From contig DATJVR010000031.1 in the NCBI GenBank assembly GCA_035501735.1, positions 1 through 64,000 of the forward strand: a DNA stretch of 64,000 bases. The letters run 5' to 3'. This document shows positions 25,384-35,630 of this stretch, piece after piece (position 1 is the first letter of the stretch; each line of letters begins with the position of its first letter). A program made the translations under genes and the position numbers. The notes below the pieces were generated by a model. That model worked only from the letters and a program-made list of their open reading frames with translations, did no database searches and was not told the DNA's origin. This DNA is from PNAI01 sp035501735. GTDB taxonomy: Bacteria; Pseudomonadota; Alphaproteobacteria; Rhizobiales; Xanthobacteraceae.

Positions 25384-26213
25384 CCACGCGCATCGATCGC
25401 CGCTTCGCCGCGCTCAAGGCTGAAGGCCGCGCCGCGCTTGTCACCTTCGTGATGGCCGGCGATCCCGACGCGAAGACCTCGCGCGCCATCGTGCAGGCCT
25501 TGCCCGAGGCCGGCGCCGATGTGATCGAGCTCGGCATGCCGTTCACCGATCCGATGGCCGACGGCCCCCCCATCCAGGAGGCCGGCCTGCGCGCGCTCGC
25601 GGCCGGACAGACCATGGCCAAGACGCTGTCGCTTGTCGCCGCCTTCCGCAAGCGCGATGATTCAACGCCCATCATTCTCATGGGCTATTACAATCCAATT
25701 TATGTCTACGGCGTCGATCGCTTCCTGCGCGACGCCAAATCCGCTGGAGTCGACGGCTTGATCGTGGTCGACCTTCCGCCCGAGGAAGACGAGGAGCTCT
25801 GTCTGCCCGCACTCAAAGCCGGACTGAATTTCATTCGCCTTGCGACGCCCACCACCGACGACAAGCGGCTGCCTGCCGTGCTCGCGAACACCTCGGGCTT
25901 CGTCTATTACGTCTCGATCGCCGGCATCACCGGCTCGGCCGTGCCGGATCTCGCCAAAGTCGCGGCCGCGGTCGCCCGCATCAAGCGCCACACGAAATTG
26001 CCGATCGCGGTCGGTTTTGGCGTGCGCAGCGCCAGGGACGCCCGCGCCATTGCACAGAATGCTGACGGTGTCGTGGTCGGTTCGGCGCTCGTCAATGCGG
26101 TCAAGGCCAGCCTCGACAAGAAGGGCAAGGCGACCGCGCGCACGGTCAAGGCCGTGATGACGCGTGTGGCCGAACTGGCGAAAGGCGTGCGCGCTGCCCA
26201 ACGAAAGATTTAA
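25380..26213 (+). CDS. trpA: tryptophan synthase alpha chain
   Basis: Cleaves indole-3-glycerol phosphate to indole, which is channelled to TrpB. The 277-residue TIM barrel has the catalytic Glu in ELGMPFTDPMADGP, the second catalytic acid in that same loop (Asp), and the phosphate-binding GFGVRSARDA and VVGSALV segments. The C-terminus, rich in Lys and Arg, is slightly longer than usual. It is coupled to the small membrane protein gene before it. Confidence 0.96.
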   Translation: MTTRIDRRFAALKAEGRAALVTFVMAGDPDAKTSRAIVQALPEAGADVIELGMPFTDPMADGPPIQEAGLRALAAGQTMAKTLSLVAAFRKRDDSTPIILMGYYNPIYVYGVDRFLRDAKSAGVDGLIVVDLPPEEDEELCLPALKAGLNFIRLATPTTDDKRLPAVLANTSGFVYYVSIAGITGSAVPDLAKVAAAVARIKRHTKLPIAVGFGVRSARDARAIAQNADGVVVGSALVNAVKASLDKKGKATARTVKAVMTRVAELAKGVRAAQRKI

Positions 26214-26292
26214 TGTTTGCACACCGGCTTGCCCCGCCAAATGCGAAACTGTCCCACTTAAATACGCCGCGATTCAATGCTAGATAGGATTC

Positions 26293-27186
26293 ATGAACTG
26301 GCTCACCAACGTCGTCCGGCCGAAGATCCGCAGCATCCTCAATCGCCGCGAGACGCCGGAAAATCTCTGGATCAAATGCCCGGAAACCGGGCAGCTCGTG
26401 TTCTACAAGGACGTCGAGGCGAACCAGTTCGTCATTCCGAGCTCCAATTACCACATGCGCATGAGCGCGGTTGTGCGGCTGAAATCCATGTTCGACGGAG
26501 AGACGTGGCTGGACATTTCCGTGCCCGAGGTCGCTACCGATCCGCTCAAATTCCGCGACGAGCAGCGTTACATCGACCGGCTGCGTGAAGCCCGCGCCAA
26601 AACGAACATGACTGATGCGATCAAGCTCGGCCTCGGCAAGCTTGACGGCATGCCGGTGGTCATCGGCGTGCAGGATTTCGATTTCATGGGCGGCTCGCTC
26701 GGCATGGCGGCGGCGGAAGCGGTGATCAAGGGCTTGGAGACCGCGATCGACCGCGGCACGCCGTTCATCATGTTTGCCGCATCCGGCGGTGCACGCATGC
26801 AGGAAGGCATCCTGTCGCTCATGCAATTGCCGCGCACAACGGTCGCCGTGCAAAAGATGCGCGAGACCAACAAGCCCTACATCGTCGTGCTCACCAATCC
26901 GACCACCGGCGGCGTCACCGCCTCCTACGCGATGCTCGGCGACGTGCATATTGCGGAGCCCGGCGCGCTGATCGGTTTCGCCGGCCCGCGCGTGATCGAG
27001 CAGACCATCCGCGAGAAATTGCCCGAAGGGTTCCAGCGCGCGGAATATTTGAAAGAGCACGGCATGGTCGACATGGTGGTCCACCGCCATAAGTTGCGCG
27101 CGACCCTTTCCCAGCTCTGCCGGATGCTGACCAAGGCGCCGCCGCCCATGGCGCGCAGCAATCTTCCGGCGCGGGCGAGAGCGTGA
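26293..27186 (+). CDS. accD: acetyl-CoA carboxylase carboxyltransferase subunit beta
   Basis: With AccA it transfers CO2 from carboxybiotin to acetyl-CoA, the first committed step of fatty-acid synthesis. The 297-residue protein has the crotonase-like core with GGSLGMAA and FAASGGARMQEG. The N-terminal zinc ribbon normally has four Cys; here only C29 remains (LWIKCPETGQ), and the second pair is replaced by VIPSSNYH. The segment length is unchanged. I recall the same loss in other rhizobial AccD proteins. It sits between trpA and folC in the usual alphaproteobacterial order. Confidence 0.95.
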   Translation: MNWLTNVVRPKIRSILNRRETPENLWIKCPETGQLVFYKDVEANQFVIPSSNYHMRMSAVVRLKSMFDGETWLDISVPEVATDPLKFRDEQRYIDRLREARAKTNMTDAIKLGLGKLDGMPVVIGVQDFDFMGGSLGMAAAEAVIKGLETAIDRGTPFIMFAASGGARMQEGILSLMQLPRTTVAVQKMRETNKPYIVVLTNPTTGGVTASYAMLGDVHIAEPGALIGFAGPRVIEQTIREKLPEGFQRAEYLKEHGMVDMVVHRHKLRATLSQLCRMLTKAPPPMARSNLPARARA

Positions 27187-27243
27187 ACGGCCTATTCACT
27201 TTCGCCCGCTAGGGCTGAAAGCTGCTGCTCCTTGAACATTGCC

Positions 27244-28560
27244 ATGACCCCGATCGACTCAATCCTCGCGCGGCTGCTCGCGCTACATCCCAAGCGGATC
27301 GACCTGTCGCTCGACCGCATCGAGCGGCTGCTTGATGCGCTCGGGCATCCGGAGCGACGCCTGCCGCCGGTGATCCACGTCGCCGGCACCAACGGCAAGG
27401 GTTCGACGGTGGCCTTTGCCCGCGCCATGCTCGAAGCCGCGGGCCGCCGCGTGCACGTCTATACCTCGCCGCATCTCGTGCGCTTCAACGAACGCTTTCG
27501 CATCGCCTCGCCCGATGGCGGCAAGCTCGTGTCGAATGACGAACTCGCGGCCGCGCTCACCGAATGCGAGCAGGTCAACGGCTCTGCCCCCATGACCGTG
27601 TTCGAGATCGAAACCGCCGCCGCGTTTCTTTTGTTCTCGCGTCATCCCGCCGATGTGTTGCTGCTCGAGGTCGGCCTCGGTGGCCGCCTCGACGCGACCA
27701 ACGTGGTCGAGAAACCCCTGGTTTCGGTCATCACGCCGGTTTCGCTCGATCATGCGGAATTCCTTGGCGACAACCTTGAAGGCATGGCCGCCGAAAAGGC
27801 CGGGATCATCAAGCGCGGCGTGCCGGTGGTGGTCGGTCCGCAACAGCCGGAGGCCCTGGCGGTGATCGAGCGCCGTGCCGCCGCCTTGCGCGCGCCGCTG
27901 CATGTGGCAGGCGAGCATTGGAACATCCACCGCGAACATGGCCGCTTGGTCTACCAGGACGACGATGGCTTGCTCGATCTTCCGTTGCTGAAACTGCAGG
28001 GCCGCCATCAGTTCGACAATGCCGGAGTTGCGATCGCGGCGTTGCGCGCTTCGCGCATCGACATTCCGCAAAGTTCCTATGACGCCGGCCTCGTCCGCGC
28101 CGACTGGCCCGCGCGCCTGCAACTTCTCGCGCAAGGCCGCCTCTCGGCGCTCGCGCCAACCGGTAGCGAACTCTGGCTCGACGGCGGCCACAATCCCGAC
28201 GGCAGCCGCGTGGTGGCGGCCGCGCTCGGCGACATCGAGGAGCGCGTCTCCCGTCCGTTGGTGCTGATCGTCGGCATGCTCGCCACCAAGGATAGCGCGG
28301 GTTTTCTGCGCAACTTCGCCGGCCTCGCACGCCGCCTGATTGCGGTGCCGATCCCGCGTCAGGAAAAAAGCCTGCCCGCCGAAACGATCGCCGAAACCGC
28401 GCGCGAGGTCGGCATTCCGGCGGACACCCGCGAGGATCTCAAGAGTGCATTGACGGCCGTCGTGCGGATGGATTTGCATCCCTCCCCGCGCATCCTGATC
28501 ACCGGCTCGCTTTATCTGGCCGGCGAGGTGCTCGCGCTCAACGGCACGCCGCCGGACTGA
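27244..28560 (+). CDS. folC: bifunctional folylpolyglutamate synthase / dihydrofolate synthase
   Basis: Adds glutamate to dihydropteroate and to folates. The 438-residue Mur-ligase-like enzyme has the ATP loop GTNGKGST, the LLEVGLGGRLDATN motif, SLDH for metal binding, and the C-terminal WLDGGHNPDG segment. ATG at 27244 is preferred to an upstream TTG at 27232. It is convergent with trxA across a hairpin. Confidence 0.94.
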   Translation: MTPIDSILARLLALHPKRIDLSLDRIERLLDALGHPERRLPPVIHVAGTNGKGSTVAFARAMLEAAGRRVHVYTSPHLVRFNERFRIASPDGGKLVSNDELAAALTECEQVNGSAPMTVFEIETAAAFLLFSRHPADVLLLEVGLGGRLDATNVVEKPLVSVITPVSLDHAEFLGDNLEGMAAEKAGIIKRGVPVVVGPQQPEALAVIERRAAALRAPLHVAGEHWNIHREHGRLVYQDDDGLLDLPLLKLQGRHQFDNAGVAIAALRASRIDIPQSSYDAGLVRADWPARLQLLAQGRLSALAPTGSELWLDGGHNPDGSRVVAAALGDIEERVSRPLVLIVGMLATKDSAGFLRNFAGLARRLIAVPIPRQEKSLPAETIAETAREVGIPADTREDLKSALTAVVRMDLHPSPRILITGSLYLAGEVLALNGTPPD

Positions 28561-28610
28561 TCACGTGAAACAGCGAGACGATCTGGTTTTGTGTTCATCT
28601 GTAAACGCCG

Positions 28611-28634
28611 AAGGCCGGCTTTCGGGCCGGCCTT
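28611..28634. terminator. bidirectional hairpin terminator between folC and trxA
   Basis: Perfect 9-bp arms AAGGCCGGC (28611-28619) and GCCGGCCTT (28626-28634) with a six-base loop lie between two convergent genes. The following sequence is AT-rich (AAATAAATAAAT) without a pure T-run on the plus strand; on the minus strand the leader is TTTATTTATTT before the stem. Confidence 0.55.
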
Positions 28635-28663
28635 CACGTAAATAAATAAATCTGCGCCCGCGA

Positions 28664-28987
28664 TCACGCCATCGCGGTGGTGATCCACTGTTCGAGCTTC
28701 TGCTTGGGGGCGGCGCCCACTTGCCGCGATGCCAGCTCGCCGTTCTTGAAGATCATCAGCGTCGGGATCGACATGATGCCGTACTTCGAGGCCGTCGCCG
28801 GATTCTCGTCCACGTTGAGTTTGACGATCTTCACCTTGTCGCCCATGACGCCGGCGATTTCCTCCAGCGCCGGAGCGATCATCCGGCACGGCCCGCACCA
28901 TTCGGCCCAGAAATCGACCACGACCGGCCCTTTTGCCTTCAAGACTTCAGTATCAAAGTTCGCATCGGAAACCTTGTTAACGGTCAT
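28664..28987 (-). CDS. trxA: thioredoxin
   Basis: A 107-residue standard thioredoxin, the general cytosolic disulfide reductant. The active site WCGPC gives C31 and C34, the buried Asp is D25, and the cis-proline is in GIMSIPTLMIF. It is the last gene of the minus-strand run divL-tsaE/amgK-murU-addB-addA-trxA, a synteny known in alphaproteobacteria. Confidence 0.97.
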   Translation of the reverse strand: MTVNKVSDANFDTEVLKAKGPVVVDFWAEWCGPCRMIAPALEEIAGVMGDKVKIVKLNVDENPATASKYGIMSIPTLMIFKNGELASRQVGAAPKQKLEQWITTAMA

Positions 28988-29064
28988 GGAACACCTCGAT
29001 TGGGGCGGGAATCGCGTCAGCGGTGCAAGAACCTATGTATGGCGCCCCATAGCGTCAAGGCGGC

Positions 29065-32000
29065 TCACGCGGGCTTGTACGAGGCGAGCGCCGCGTCCAT
29101 GGCCTCGGCGGGAATCTCCATCAATTCAGGCCCTTCGGTCCAGACCAGCGCGGCGCGCACCGGTCGGCCGGGATAGAGACTCGATAATACCGCCCGATAG
29201 AGCGCGAGTTGGGTGATGTAGTCTGCGTGCCTGTCCGTCGCTTCGGCAAGCGTGCGCGGTGCTGGAGAGTTGGTCTTGTAGTCGGCGATTAAAACCGCAT
29301 CCGCACCGACGACGAGCCGATCCACCTGACCAACGACCGGCCGCTCGCCGACGCGACCTGCGATCGGCAACTCCGCATGGCTGCCCGGCGCAAACAGCGC
29401 GGCGAAGCGCGCGTCGTCGAGCACCCCCTGCACGAGCCGCATGATCGCGCCGCGCTCCGCATCGTTCAAATCTTTTCCTGCGCGCGCGAGATAGTGCTCC
29501 GCTTTTTGCGCGCGCAGTTCGGGCAAAACGTCAGGGAGCGATTGCATCAGACGGTGAACGAGGCGGCCACGCAGCAGCGCCCGCGCGCGCGCTTCGCCTT
29601 TGCCACTCAATGGGGATGTCTCCTCCGATGCGGCCGAGGGTCGAATCGGACTGGGTCGCACAGTATCAGGCTGCGCCTCGCGCTTGAGCCACGCGGGCAA
29701 AGCGATCGGTTTCTCGGCATCGTTCGCGGTTGAGATTTTGCCGGCTGGCGCCGCGGTAATTTTGCGATACCGCCAGACTTTTCCCTCACCGTCGTCGGCC
29801 GGTTCCTCGACCAGTCCGTCGCTAAGCGCCTTGCATACGAGATCGTACCAGCAGCCCGCCGGCCGTCTCTTCTCGCCGTCGATGCCGCACACGACCAACC
29901 GGTCGATGGTGCGTGTCATCGCCACATAGAGCAGCCGTCGGTATTCGGCCTCCGCGGCACCGCGCGCAGTTGCTCGCGCAGCCGCCATCGGCCCGACGTC
30001 GGCGTCCTTCTTTCCGGCCCAGACCAGCGGCGTGGACATGTCGGTGGCCGCGCGTTCGCCCAGCGCGAGCAGTCGCGGCGGATGAAAACCCTCGGAGGGC
30101 GTGGTGGTATCGGCGAGGATCACGATCGGCGCTTCCAGCCCCTTGGCGCCGTGCACGGTCATCACCCGCACTTCGTCGCGTGCGATTTCCATGTCGCGCC
30201 GCACTTCCGATTTCGTCGCGCGCAGCCAGGCGGCAAAGCCTTGCAGCGACGGCGTCTCGCTGCGTTCATAGTCGAGCGCGAGGTTTAAGAACTCATCGAG
30301 CGCGTCGGCGGCCTCAAGTCCGAGCCGCGCGAGAAATTTTCCCCGCCCGCCTTCGGCATTGAGCAGCCGCGCGTAGAACGCAAACGGCATCTCGTTCAGC
30401 GCCGCCTGCTCGAGCTGATCGAGCTGCTTCGCCGTCGCCGTATAAATCGGATCGCGACCCGCTCCGGCGTTGAGCGCCGCCCGCAATGAGCCCTTGCGGT
30501 TCCACGCGATGTCGAACAATTGCTCCTCGCTCAATCCGAACAGCGGGCTTTTCAGCACGGTCGCGAGCGCAAGATCGTCGTCCGGCAACAGCAGCGCGTC
30601 TGCAAGCGCAAGCAGATCCATCACCGCGATATGGTCGGTCAGCACCAGGCGGTCGGCGCCGGCGACCGGAATGGCGAGATCCTTCAGCGCGCGAATGATC
30701 GCGTCGAACAGCGCGCCGCGTCGCCGCACCAGGATGAGCACATCGCCCGGCCGCTTGCCCTGCCGCTGCCAGACCCCCACCGTCTTTGCGATCCGGATCG
30801 CGAGCCGCGCCGCCGGGCTGCTCTCGGTCGCCGTGTCAAATGGCGCGTCCCAGGCTTCGATTTCGCGTCTTTTCGCCGGCTTTTCGGTATCCCAAATTTC
30901 GACCAGTCCCGGCGCTGCCTCCGGCAAGGCGGCATGGTCCAGATAGCCGGCCTGTTCCGACACGATGCTCAAATAGATATCGTTCGCCTTGAACACGATG
31001 TCGACCGCGGACAGTAGATTGGCCCCCGAACGGAGCGAGTGATCGAGGCTCACCCGCTGCAGCGCACGATTGACCGCCCTGGATAGCCTGTCGAACTCCT
31101 CGCGCATCGCCTCGAATTCGCGCGGCGCCGCCCCCTGGAATGAAAAGATCGACTGCTTCTCGTCGCCCACGGCGAAAATCGTACGCCGCGTCGCATGCGC
31201 GCCTTCGCCGGCGAAGAATTCCGCGACCAGCGCGCGCACGATCGCCCATTGCTTCGGGCTCGTATCCTGCGCCTCGTCGATCAGCACATGGTCGATGCCG
31301 GCGTCGAGCTTGTAGTGCACCCAAGCGGCCGCCGTGTTCGACAACAGCGCAAGCGCCTTGTCGATCAAGTCGTCGTAATCGAGCAGGCCGCGGCGCATTT
31401 TCTCCGTACGATAGCGCTCGATCACGCTGGCTGCGATCGCGATGAGCGCAGCGCTGCGGTCGCGCACGGCGATTGCACGCCTGCGCTTCACCAGTACGCA
31501 GACGCGGTTCTGTTCCGCCATCAACCGTTCGTACAACGCCGGGTGTTTGTCCTGGATCGCTTTGGTCAGCAGCCGCGCGCGCCGCGACCGTTCATTGGTG
31601 CAAAAAATATCGAGGTACGTTTCGAGCCGCTCGTCGGCCGGCAAGGTCTCAAGCAGAGCAAATCGATCGCCATGCTCTTGGTCGCCCTTCGAGCCTTCTG
31701 CCAATGCGGCGGCAATCGCGCACCACTCGGACGACGCGATTTTCGAGCCGGCGAAGAATTCGGCGTCGATATTCTCGATGCTGTCATTTGCGCCGATGCC
31801 GAACGCCTGTGAAAGCTGCACCGCGGCGGCCTCAACGCTTCCGGCCTGGTCGATCCACCCGGTGACCCGGTCGCGCTCGGCGATGGCCTCGGCCAACACC
31901 TCACGAAACGTCTGATCGGCCGCTGTTGCAATCGCCACCGCGAGCGCACGCCCGAGCGGCCCCTCCGGTTCGGCCGCCGCGTCGAGCATCACGGCAAGGC

Positions 32001-32490
32001 TCATCTGCTCGAGCAGTTGCGTCTCGGCCGCCGCGTCGAGCACCTCAAAACGCGCAGCGACCTGGGCTTCGAACGGGAACAGGTGCAGCAGGTGAGTGCA
32101 GAACGCGTGGATCGTCTGCACCTTCAATCCGCCCGGCGCTTCCAGCGCCAGCGCAAACAGCCGCCGTGCCCGCGCACGCTGATCCGTGTCGATCGCGCGC
32201 ACGCCGATGTTTCTCATCGCTTCGTCGAGCGCTGCGTCGTCCAGCACGGTCCAACGCCGCAATTCATCGAACACGCGGTTGGCCATGTTCGCGGCCGCGG
32301 CTTTCGTGAACGTGATGCATAGAATGCGCGCGGGTTCGACGCCACTGAGCAACAGCCGGATCACGCGCTGGGCGAGTACATGCGTTTTGCCCGAGCCGGC
32401 GTTGGCCGAGACCCATGCCGAAACCGCCGGATCGGACGCGTCGATCTGCGATTTGCGGACGCTGTCGGGGATGTTGGGGATGGCGCGCAC
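29065..32490 (-). CDS. addA: double-strand break repair helicase-nuclease AddA
   Basis: AddA is the UvrD-type helicase subunit with a RecB-like nuclease, and with AddB it processes double-strand ends for recombination. The 1141-residue protein has Walker A ANAGSGKTH (residues 29-37), helicase motif II IDEAQD, motif VI (LYVAMTRTIDRLVV), and the nuclease motif IADYKTN with Asp at about 1070. The best start is the GTG at 32490, two bases after the addB stop, giving the family N-terminus (RAIPN). An ATG at 32580 lies inside addB and is rejected. Confidence 0.94.
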   Translation of the reverse strand: MRAIPNIPDSVRKSQIDASDPAVSAWVSANAGSGKTHVLAQRVIRLLLSGVEPARILCITFTKAAAANMANRVFDELRRWTVLDDAALDEAMRNIGVRAIDTDQRARARRLFALALEAPGGLKVQTIHAFCTHLLHLFPFEAQVAARFEVLDAAAETQLLEQMSLAVMLDAAAEPEGPLGRALAVAIATAADQTFREVLAEAIAERDRVTGWIDQAGSVEAAAVQLSQAFGIGANDSIENIDAEFFAGSKIASSEWCAIAAALAEGSKGDQEHGDRFALLETLPADERLETYLDIFCTNERSRRARLLTKAIQDKHPALYERLMAEQNRVCVLVKRRRAIAVRDRSAALIAIAASVIERYRTEKMRRGLLDYDDLIDKALALLSNTAAAWVHYKLDAGIDHVLIDEAQDTSPKQWAIVRALVAEFFAGEGAHATRRTIFAVGDEKQSIFSFQGAAPREFEAMREEFDRLSRAVNRALQRVSLDHSLRSGANLLSAVDIVFKANDIYLSIVSEQAGYLDHAALPEAAPGLVEIWDTEKPAKRREIEAWDAPFDTATESSPAARLAIRIAKTVGVWQRQGKRPGDVLILVRRRGALFDAIIRALKDLAIPVAGADRLVLTDHIAVMDLLALADALLLPDDDLALATVLKSPLFGLSEEQLFDIAWNRKGSLRAALNAGAGRDPIYTATAKQLDQLEQAALNEMPFAFYARLLNAEGGRGKFLARLGLEAADALDEFLNLALDYERSETPSLQGFAAWLRATKSEVRRDMEIARDEVRVMTVHGAKGLEAPIVILADTTTPSEGFHPPRLLALGERAATDMSTPLVWAGKKDADVGPMAAARATARGAAEAEYRRLLYVAMTRTIDRLVVCGIDGEKRRPAGCWYDLVCKALSDGLVEEPADDGEGKVWRYRKITAAPAGKISTANDAEKPIALPAWLKREAQPDTVRPSPIRPSAASEETSPLSGKGEARARALLRGRLVHRLMQSLPDVLPELRAQKAEHYLARAGKDLNDAERGAIMRLVQGVLDDARFAALFAPGSHAELPIAGRVGERPVVGQVDRLVVGADAVLIADYKTNSPAPRTLAEATDRHADYITQLALYRAVLSSLYPGRPVRAALVWTEGPELMEIPAEAMDAALASYKPA

Positions 32491-32492
32491 GT

Positions 32493-35400
32493 TCAGTCGT
32501 CGCCCCCCGTGTCGTCCGCAGCAAGCGACCATTCCTTCACGCGCGCAAGATGGTCGTAGTCGCCGTAGCGCGTCTTCCACATCGGATGCACGAGCGAATG
32601 ATAGGGCTGCGTTTCCACCGCGAATTTCGCCGCGACATCCGTGAGCCGCGCCAGCGCGCGTTCCGCCTGGGTATCGGGAGTGCCGTCCTTGAAATCGATG
32701 ACCTCGACTTTGCCCGCCTGCTCGGCGCCCCGCAGGCGCACGTAGACGAGTTCGCCGACCGACGCCCCGGCTGCGATCTCCTTGAAGCCGCCGTGCCTCA
32801 AAATAGCGGCCTCCAGGGTTAGCTGCGGCGACAATCCAGTGCGCACCTGCCTCTCAGTCGGCGGTGCGCCGGTCTTGTAGTCGAGCACGGCGTAGCGGCC
32901 GTCGACGCGCTGCTCGATCCGGTCGGCGCGCGTTGAAAGCTTCAGCGTGCGCGCGCCCAACGGAATCGCAATTTCGCCGCGGATCTCGGCGTGCAGGGCG
33001 GCGACCTTCGATCGTCGGCCCGGCTCGAAGGCGCCGACAAACCAGCGTGCGATCCGCAGAAATCGTGGCCACCAGAAGGCCCTGGCTTCCGGGTAATCGG
33101 CGAGCGCCGCAAACTTTCTGCGGCCGATCTCGATCAGCGCTTGGGCCGGATCGGTCGGCGGCGTATCGGAATATTGCTTGACGAAGTCGCCGATCGCCGC
33201 GTGGATGACCGTGCCGCGGTCGGCCACGCCCGGCTGGGTGTCGACCGCATCGAGCGGGATCAGCTTGAGGATATGTTTGGCGTAGATCGTATACGGGTCG
33301 CGCAGCCAATGCTCGATTTCGGTCACGCTCAGCTGCGTCGGCCGCGCCGCAAGCGGGGGTGTCGGCGCCGGACGATCGGCGGATTTGGCCTTGTCCGGCT
33401 TGTCGAGTTCGCGTGCCCAGGCCAGATATTTTTCGCCGCGTGCGAGCGCGGCCGTCCATCGATCCGGCCCCGCAACTGCTGCAAGCCGCTGCATGAAACG
33501 CGACGCCACCGTCGGCGCGCCGGCAAGCTTGCTGGCCCGCGTCAGAATGATCTCGGGGCAGCCCAACGCCTGCGCGAAGTCGTGCGCCGAAAGTCCGATG
33601 CGCCGTTCCGGCAGATCGAGGCCGAGCGCATGGCGCATCGGCCGGTTGAGCCACGGATCCGCCCGCACTTCGGGCGGCCACACGCCTTCGACCAGCCCGC
33701 CGAGCACCATGCGATCCACCGACTGCAATCGCGATTCCAGCGTCCCGAAAATGTGCACCCGCGCTTCCGACAGCGCCGGCCGATGCACCGTTCGGCCGGC
33801 GAGCGCGGCGTGGAACAGCTCGGCATAGTCCGACGGCGCGACTTCGAGGCTTTCCGATTTGGCGATGTCATCGAACGCCTTCCCGAGCTCGGCCGTCTCC
33901 TTCCCAAGCGCATTGACGACCGTGCGGTGCTGTGCGGCGATGGCCGAAAAGGCCCGCGGTCTTGCGGCGAGCGTCTCCAATGGCGCGATCGATGCAGCGA
34001 GTTGCATGACGAGCGCATCGGCCGAATTGAGTTCGGCGTCGGTGATGCCGACGCGCGGATCGCTGCGGTGCAGTTGCCCGCGCGAGGCCCGGAATGTCGC
34101 AAGGGCGTGCGCGAGACCTGCGGTTCCCGATTGAGGCCGTGGACCGCGCAGGATTGCGCGCTCCAATATTTCGACCGCGCGCCGATCAAGCCGGCAGAGC
34201 GGATGCTTGAGCAGCGCGAGCAGCGTCACTGGTTCAAGCCCGCCAAGCGCGGCCTCGGCCGCAAGCCGTGCGAACGCGCCGGCTTGCGTCTCGGCAAGCT
34301 CGTCATCCTTGGTATCGGCCGCCGGCACGGTCCATCGCCTGAGCATCGCAAGCACGCGGCGAGCCAACGCGCGATCAGGCGTCACCAGCGCCGCCGTTTT
34401 GCCGGGCATTTCCACCGCCTCGCGCAGAGCGACAGCGATCGCCTGCGCTTCCTCCTCGGCGCTCGCGGCCTCGACAACCGAGATCGTTGCCAGCGCGGCA
34501 TCCGCATGCGCGGAAAATTCCGGCGAGGCAAGATTTGCTTGCCAGTGCTCCGTCGCCGCCGCCGGCCGCATGACCTCCGAGAGGAGCCGCTCGCGGCCGT
34601 AAGGTTTCGGCGGCGCCAGCGACACGACCCCATCGCGCGCGATACCGATGCGCCGAAGCAAGGCATGCATGGCAAATTGCGGATGCCCGGGCGCGGCCTC
34701 CTTCCCGTCGCGATCGCCTGCGATCAGTTCCCACGCGTCCGCGTCGAGGTCGATATCGAGTCCCGGCAGCACCACCGCCCCGCTTGGCAGTTTGGCGATC
34801 GCTTCAAGCAGCTTCGCGGTGGCGGGGATCGAGCCGGTCGAGCCTGCGGCGATCACCGGACCCCCCGCATTGGCAAGCCGCTTGCGCTCGCCCTCGATCA
34901 GGAGGTCGCGCCGCACGGCCGGTTCGATCTTGCCGTGAACGGCAAGCAGATTCGGCCATTCTTCCCGCGCGATTTTCAAAAATTTGAGCGTGTCCTGCCA
35001 ATAGACGTCGAGCTCGTCTGGCACCAGACCATCGAGCTTGCTCCACGGCACCTGCCGTGTGGTCATGTCGTCCATCAGCCGCGCGAGATCGCTGCCGAGC
35101 AGCAGCGCCGCCGCCGGCGTATTGGCGACCAGCGAGGCGCCGCTTTCGCCGCGCATCTCTCTGGAATTTGCCCATTGCAGGATCAGCTTGGCGAGCAGCG
35201 CATTGCGTTTGAGACCGCCAAGCGCCTCCGGCAATTCCAGCGCGTCCGCGGCCACCGCTCCGGTTGCCGCGTCCGCAAAGGCGATCTCATCCTCGTCCAC
35301 ATCGCCGATCGCGACGATCCGCGGCAGGATCGCGGCCTCCTTTTTGACCGCGGCGAGAAACATTTCGCGCGCCAGGCGGCAGGCACGCCGCGTCGGCAAA

Positions 35401-35543
35401 TAGAGCGTGGCCCGCGCGAAGGCGAGCGGCTCCCTGGCCGTGAATCCGGGAACCACGCGGCCTTCCGCCAGCGCTGCGATAAGCGTGGGCAGAAACGGCA
35501 CCGAAGCCGGAATCGTGAATACCCGTGGCGTCGATTGAGGCAT
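32493..35543 (-). CDS. addB: double-strand break repair protein AddB
   Basis: The AddB partner of AddA, 1016 residues. It has an inactivated helicase-like body with no Walker A, as in the alphaproteobacterial type, and a C-terminal RecB-like nuclease domain with the motif VLDYKTG (Asp at about 888), so the complex can cut both strands. The four iron-sulfur cysteines of firmicute AddB are not seen. Start ATG at 35543 opens with MPQSTPRVF before the conserved IPASVPFLPTL. The gene follows murU on the same strand. Confidence 0.93.
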   Translation of the reverse strand: MPQSTPRVFTIPASVPFLPTLIAALAEGRVVPGFTAREPLAFARATLYLPTRRACRLAREMFLAAVKKEAAILPRIVAIGDVDEDEIAFADAATGAVAADALELPEALGGLKRNALLAKLILQWANSREMRGESGASLVANTPAAALLLGSDLARLMDDMTTRQVPWSKLDGLVPDELDVYWQDTLKFLKIAREEWPNLLAVHGKIEPAVRRDLLIEGERKRLANAGGPVIAAGSTGSIPATAKLLEAIAKLPSGAVVLPGLDIDLDADAWELIAGDRDGKEAAPGHPQFAMHALLRRIGIARDGVVSLAPPKPYGRERLLSEVMRPAAATEHWQANLASPEFSAHADAALATISVVEAASAEEEAQAIAVALREAVEMPGKTAALVTPDRALARRVLAMLRRWTVPAADTKDDELAETQAGAFARLAAEAALGGLEPVTLLALLKHPLCRLDRRAVEILERAILRGPRPQSGTAGLAHALATFRASRGQLHRSDPRVGITDAELNSADALVMQLAASIAPLETLAARPRAFSAIAAQHRTVVNALGKETAELGKAFDDIAKSESLEVAPSDYAELFHAALAGRTVHRPALSEARVHIFGTLESRLQSVDRMVLGGLVEGVWPPEVRADPWLNRPMRHALGLDLPERRIGLSAHDFAQALGCPEIILTRASKLAGAPTVASRFMQRLAAVAGPDRWTAALARGEKYLAWARELDKPDKAKSADRPAPTPPLAARPTQLSVTEIEHWLRDPYTIYAKHILKLIPLDAVDTQPGVADRGTVIHAAIGDFVKQYSDTPPTDPAQALIEIGRRKFAALADYPEARAFWWPRFLRIARWFVGAFEPGRRSKVAALHAEIRGEIAIPLGARTLKLSTRADRIEQRVDGRYAVLDYKTGAPPTERQVRTGLSPQLTLEAAILRHGGFKEIAAGASVGELVYVRLRGAEQAGKVEVIDFKDGTPDTQAERALARLTDVAAKFAVETQPYHSLVHPMWKTRYGDYDHLARVKEWSLAADDTGGDD

Positions 35544-35630
35544 GTTGAATCATACACGCTTTGCGTGCGTGGTTGCCGCATATATGGGAATCAAATCGCG
35601 CTGTGAAAAACCACCCGCGTGAAAAAATGG

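Noticed and set aside
32991..35606. 871-codon plus-strand frame across addB
   Set aside because: Arg/His-rich, no start context, entirely antisense to addB.
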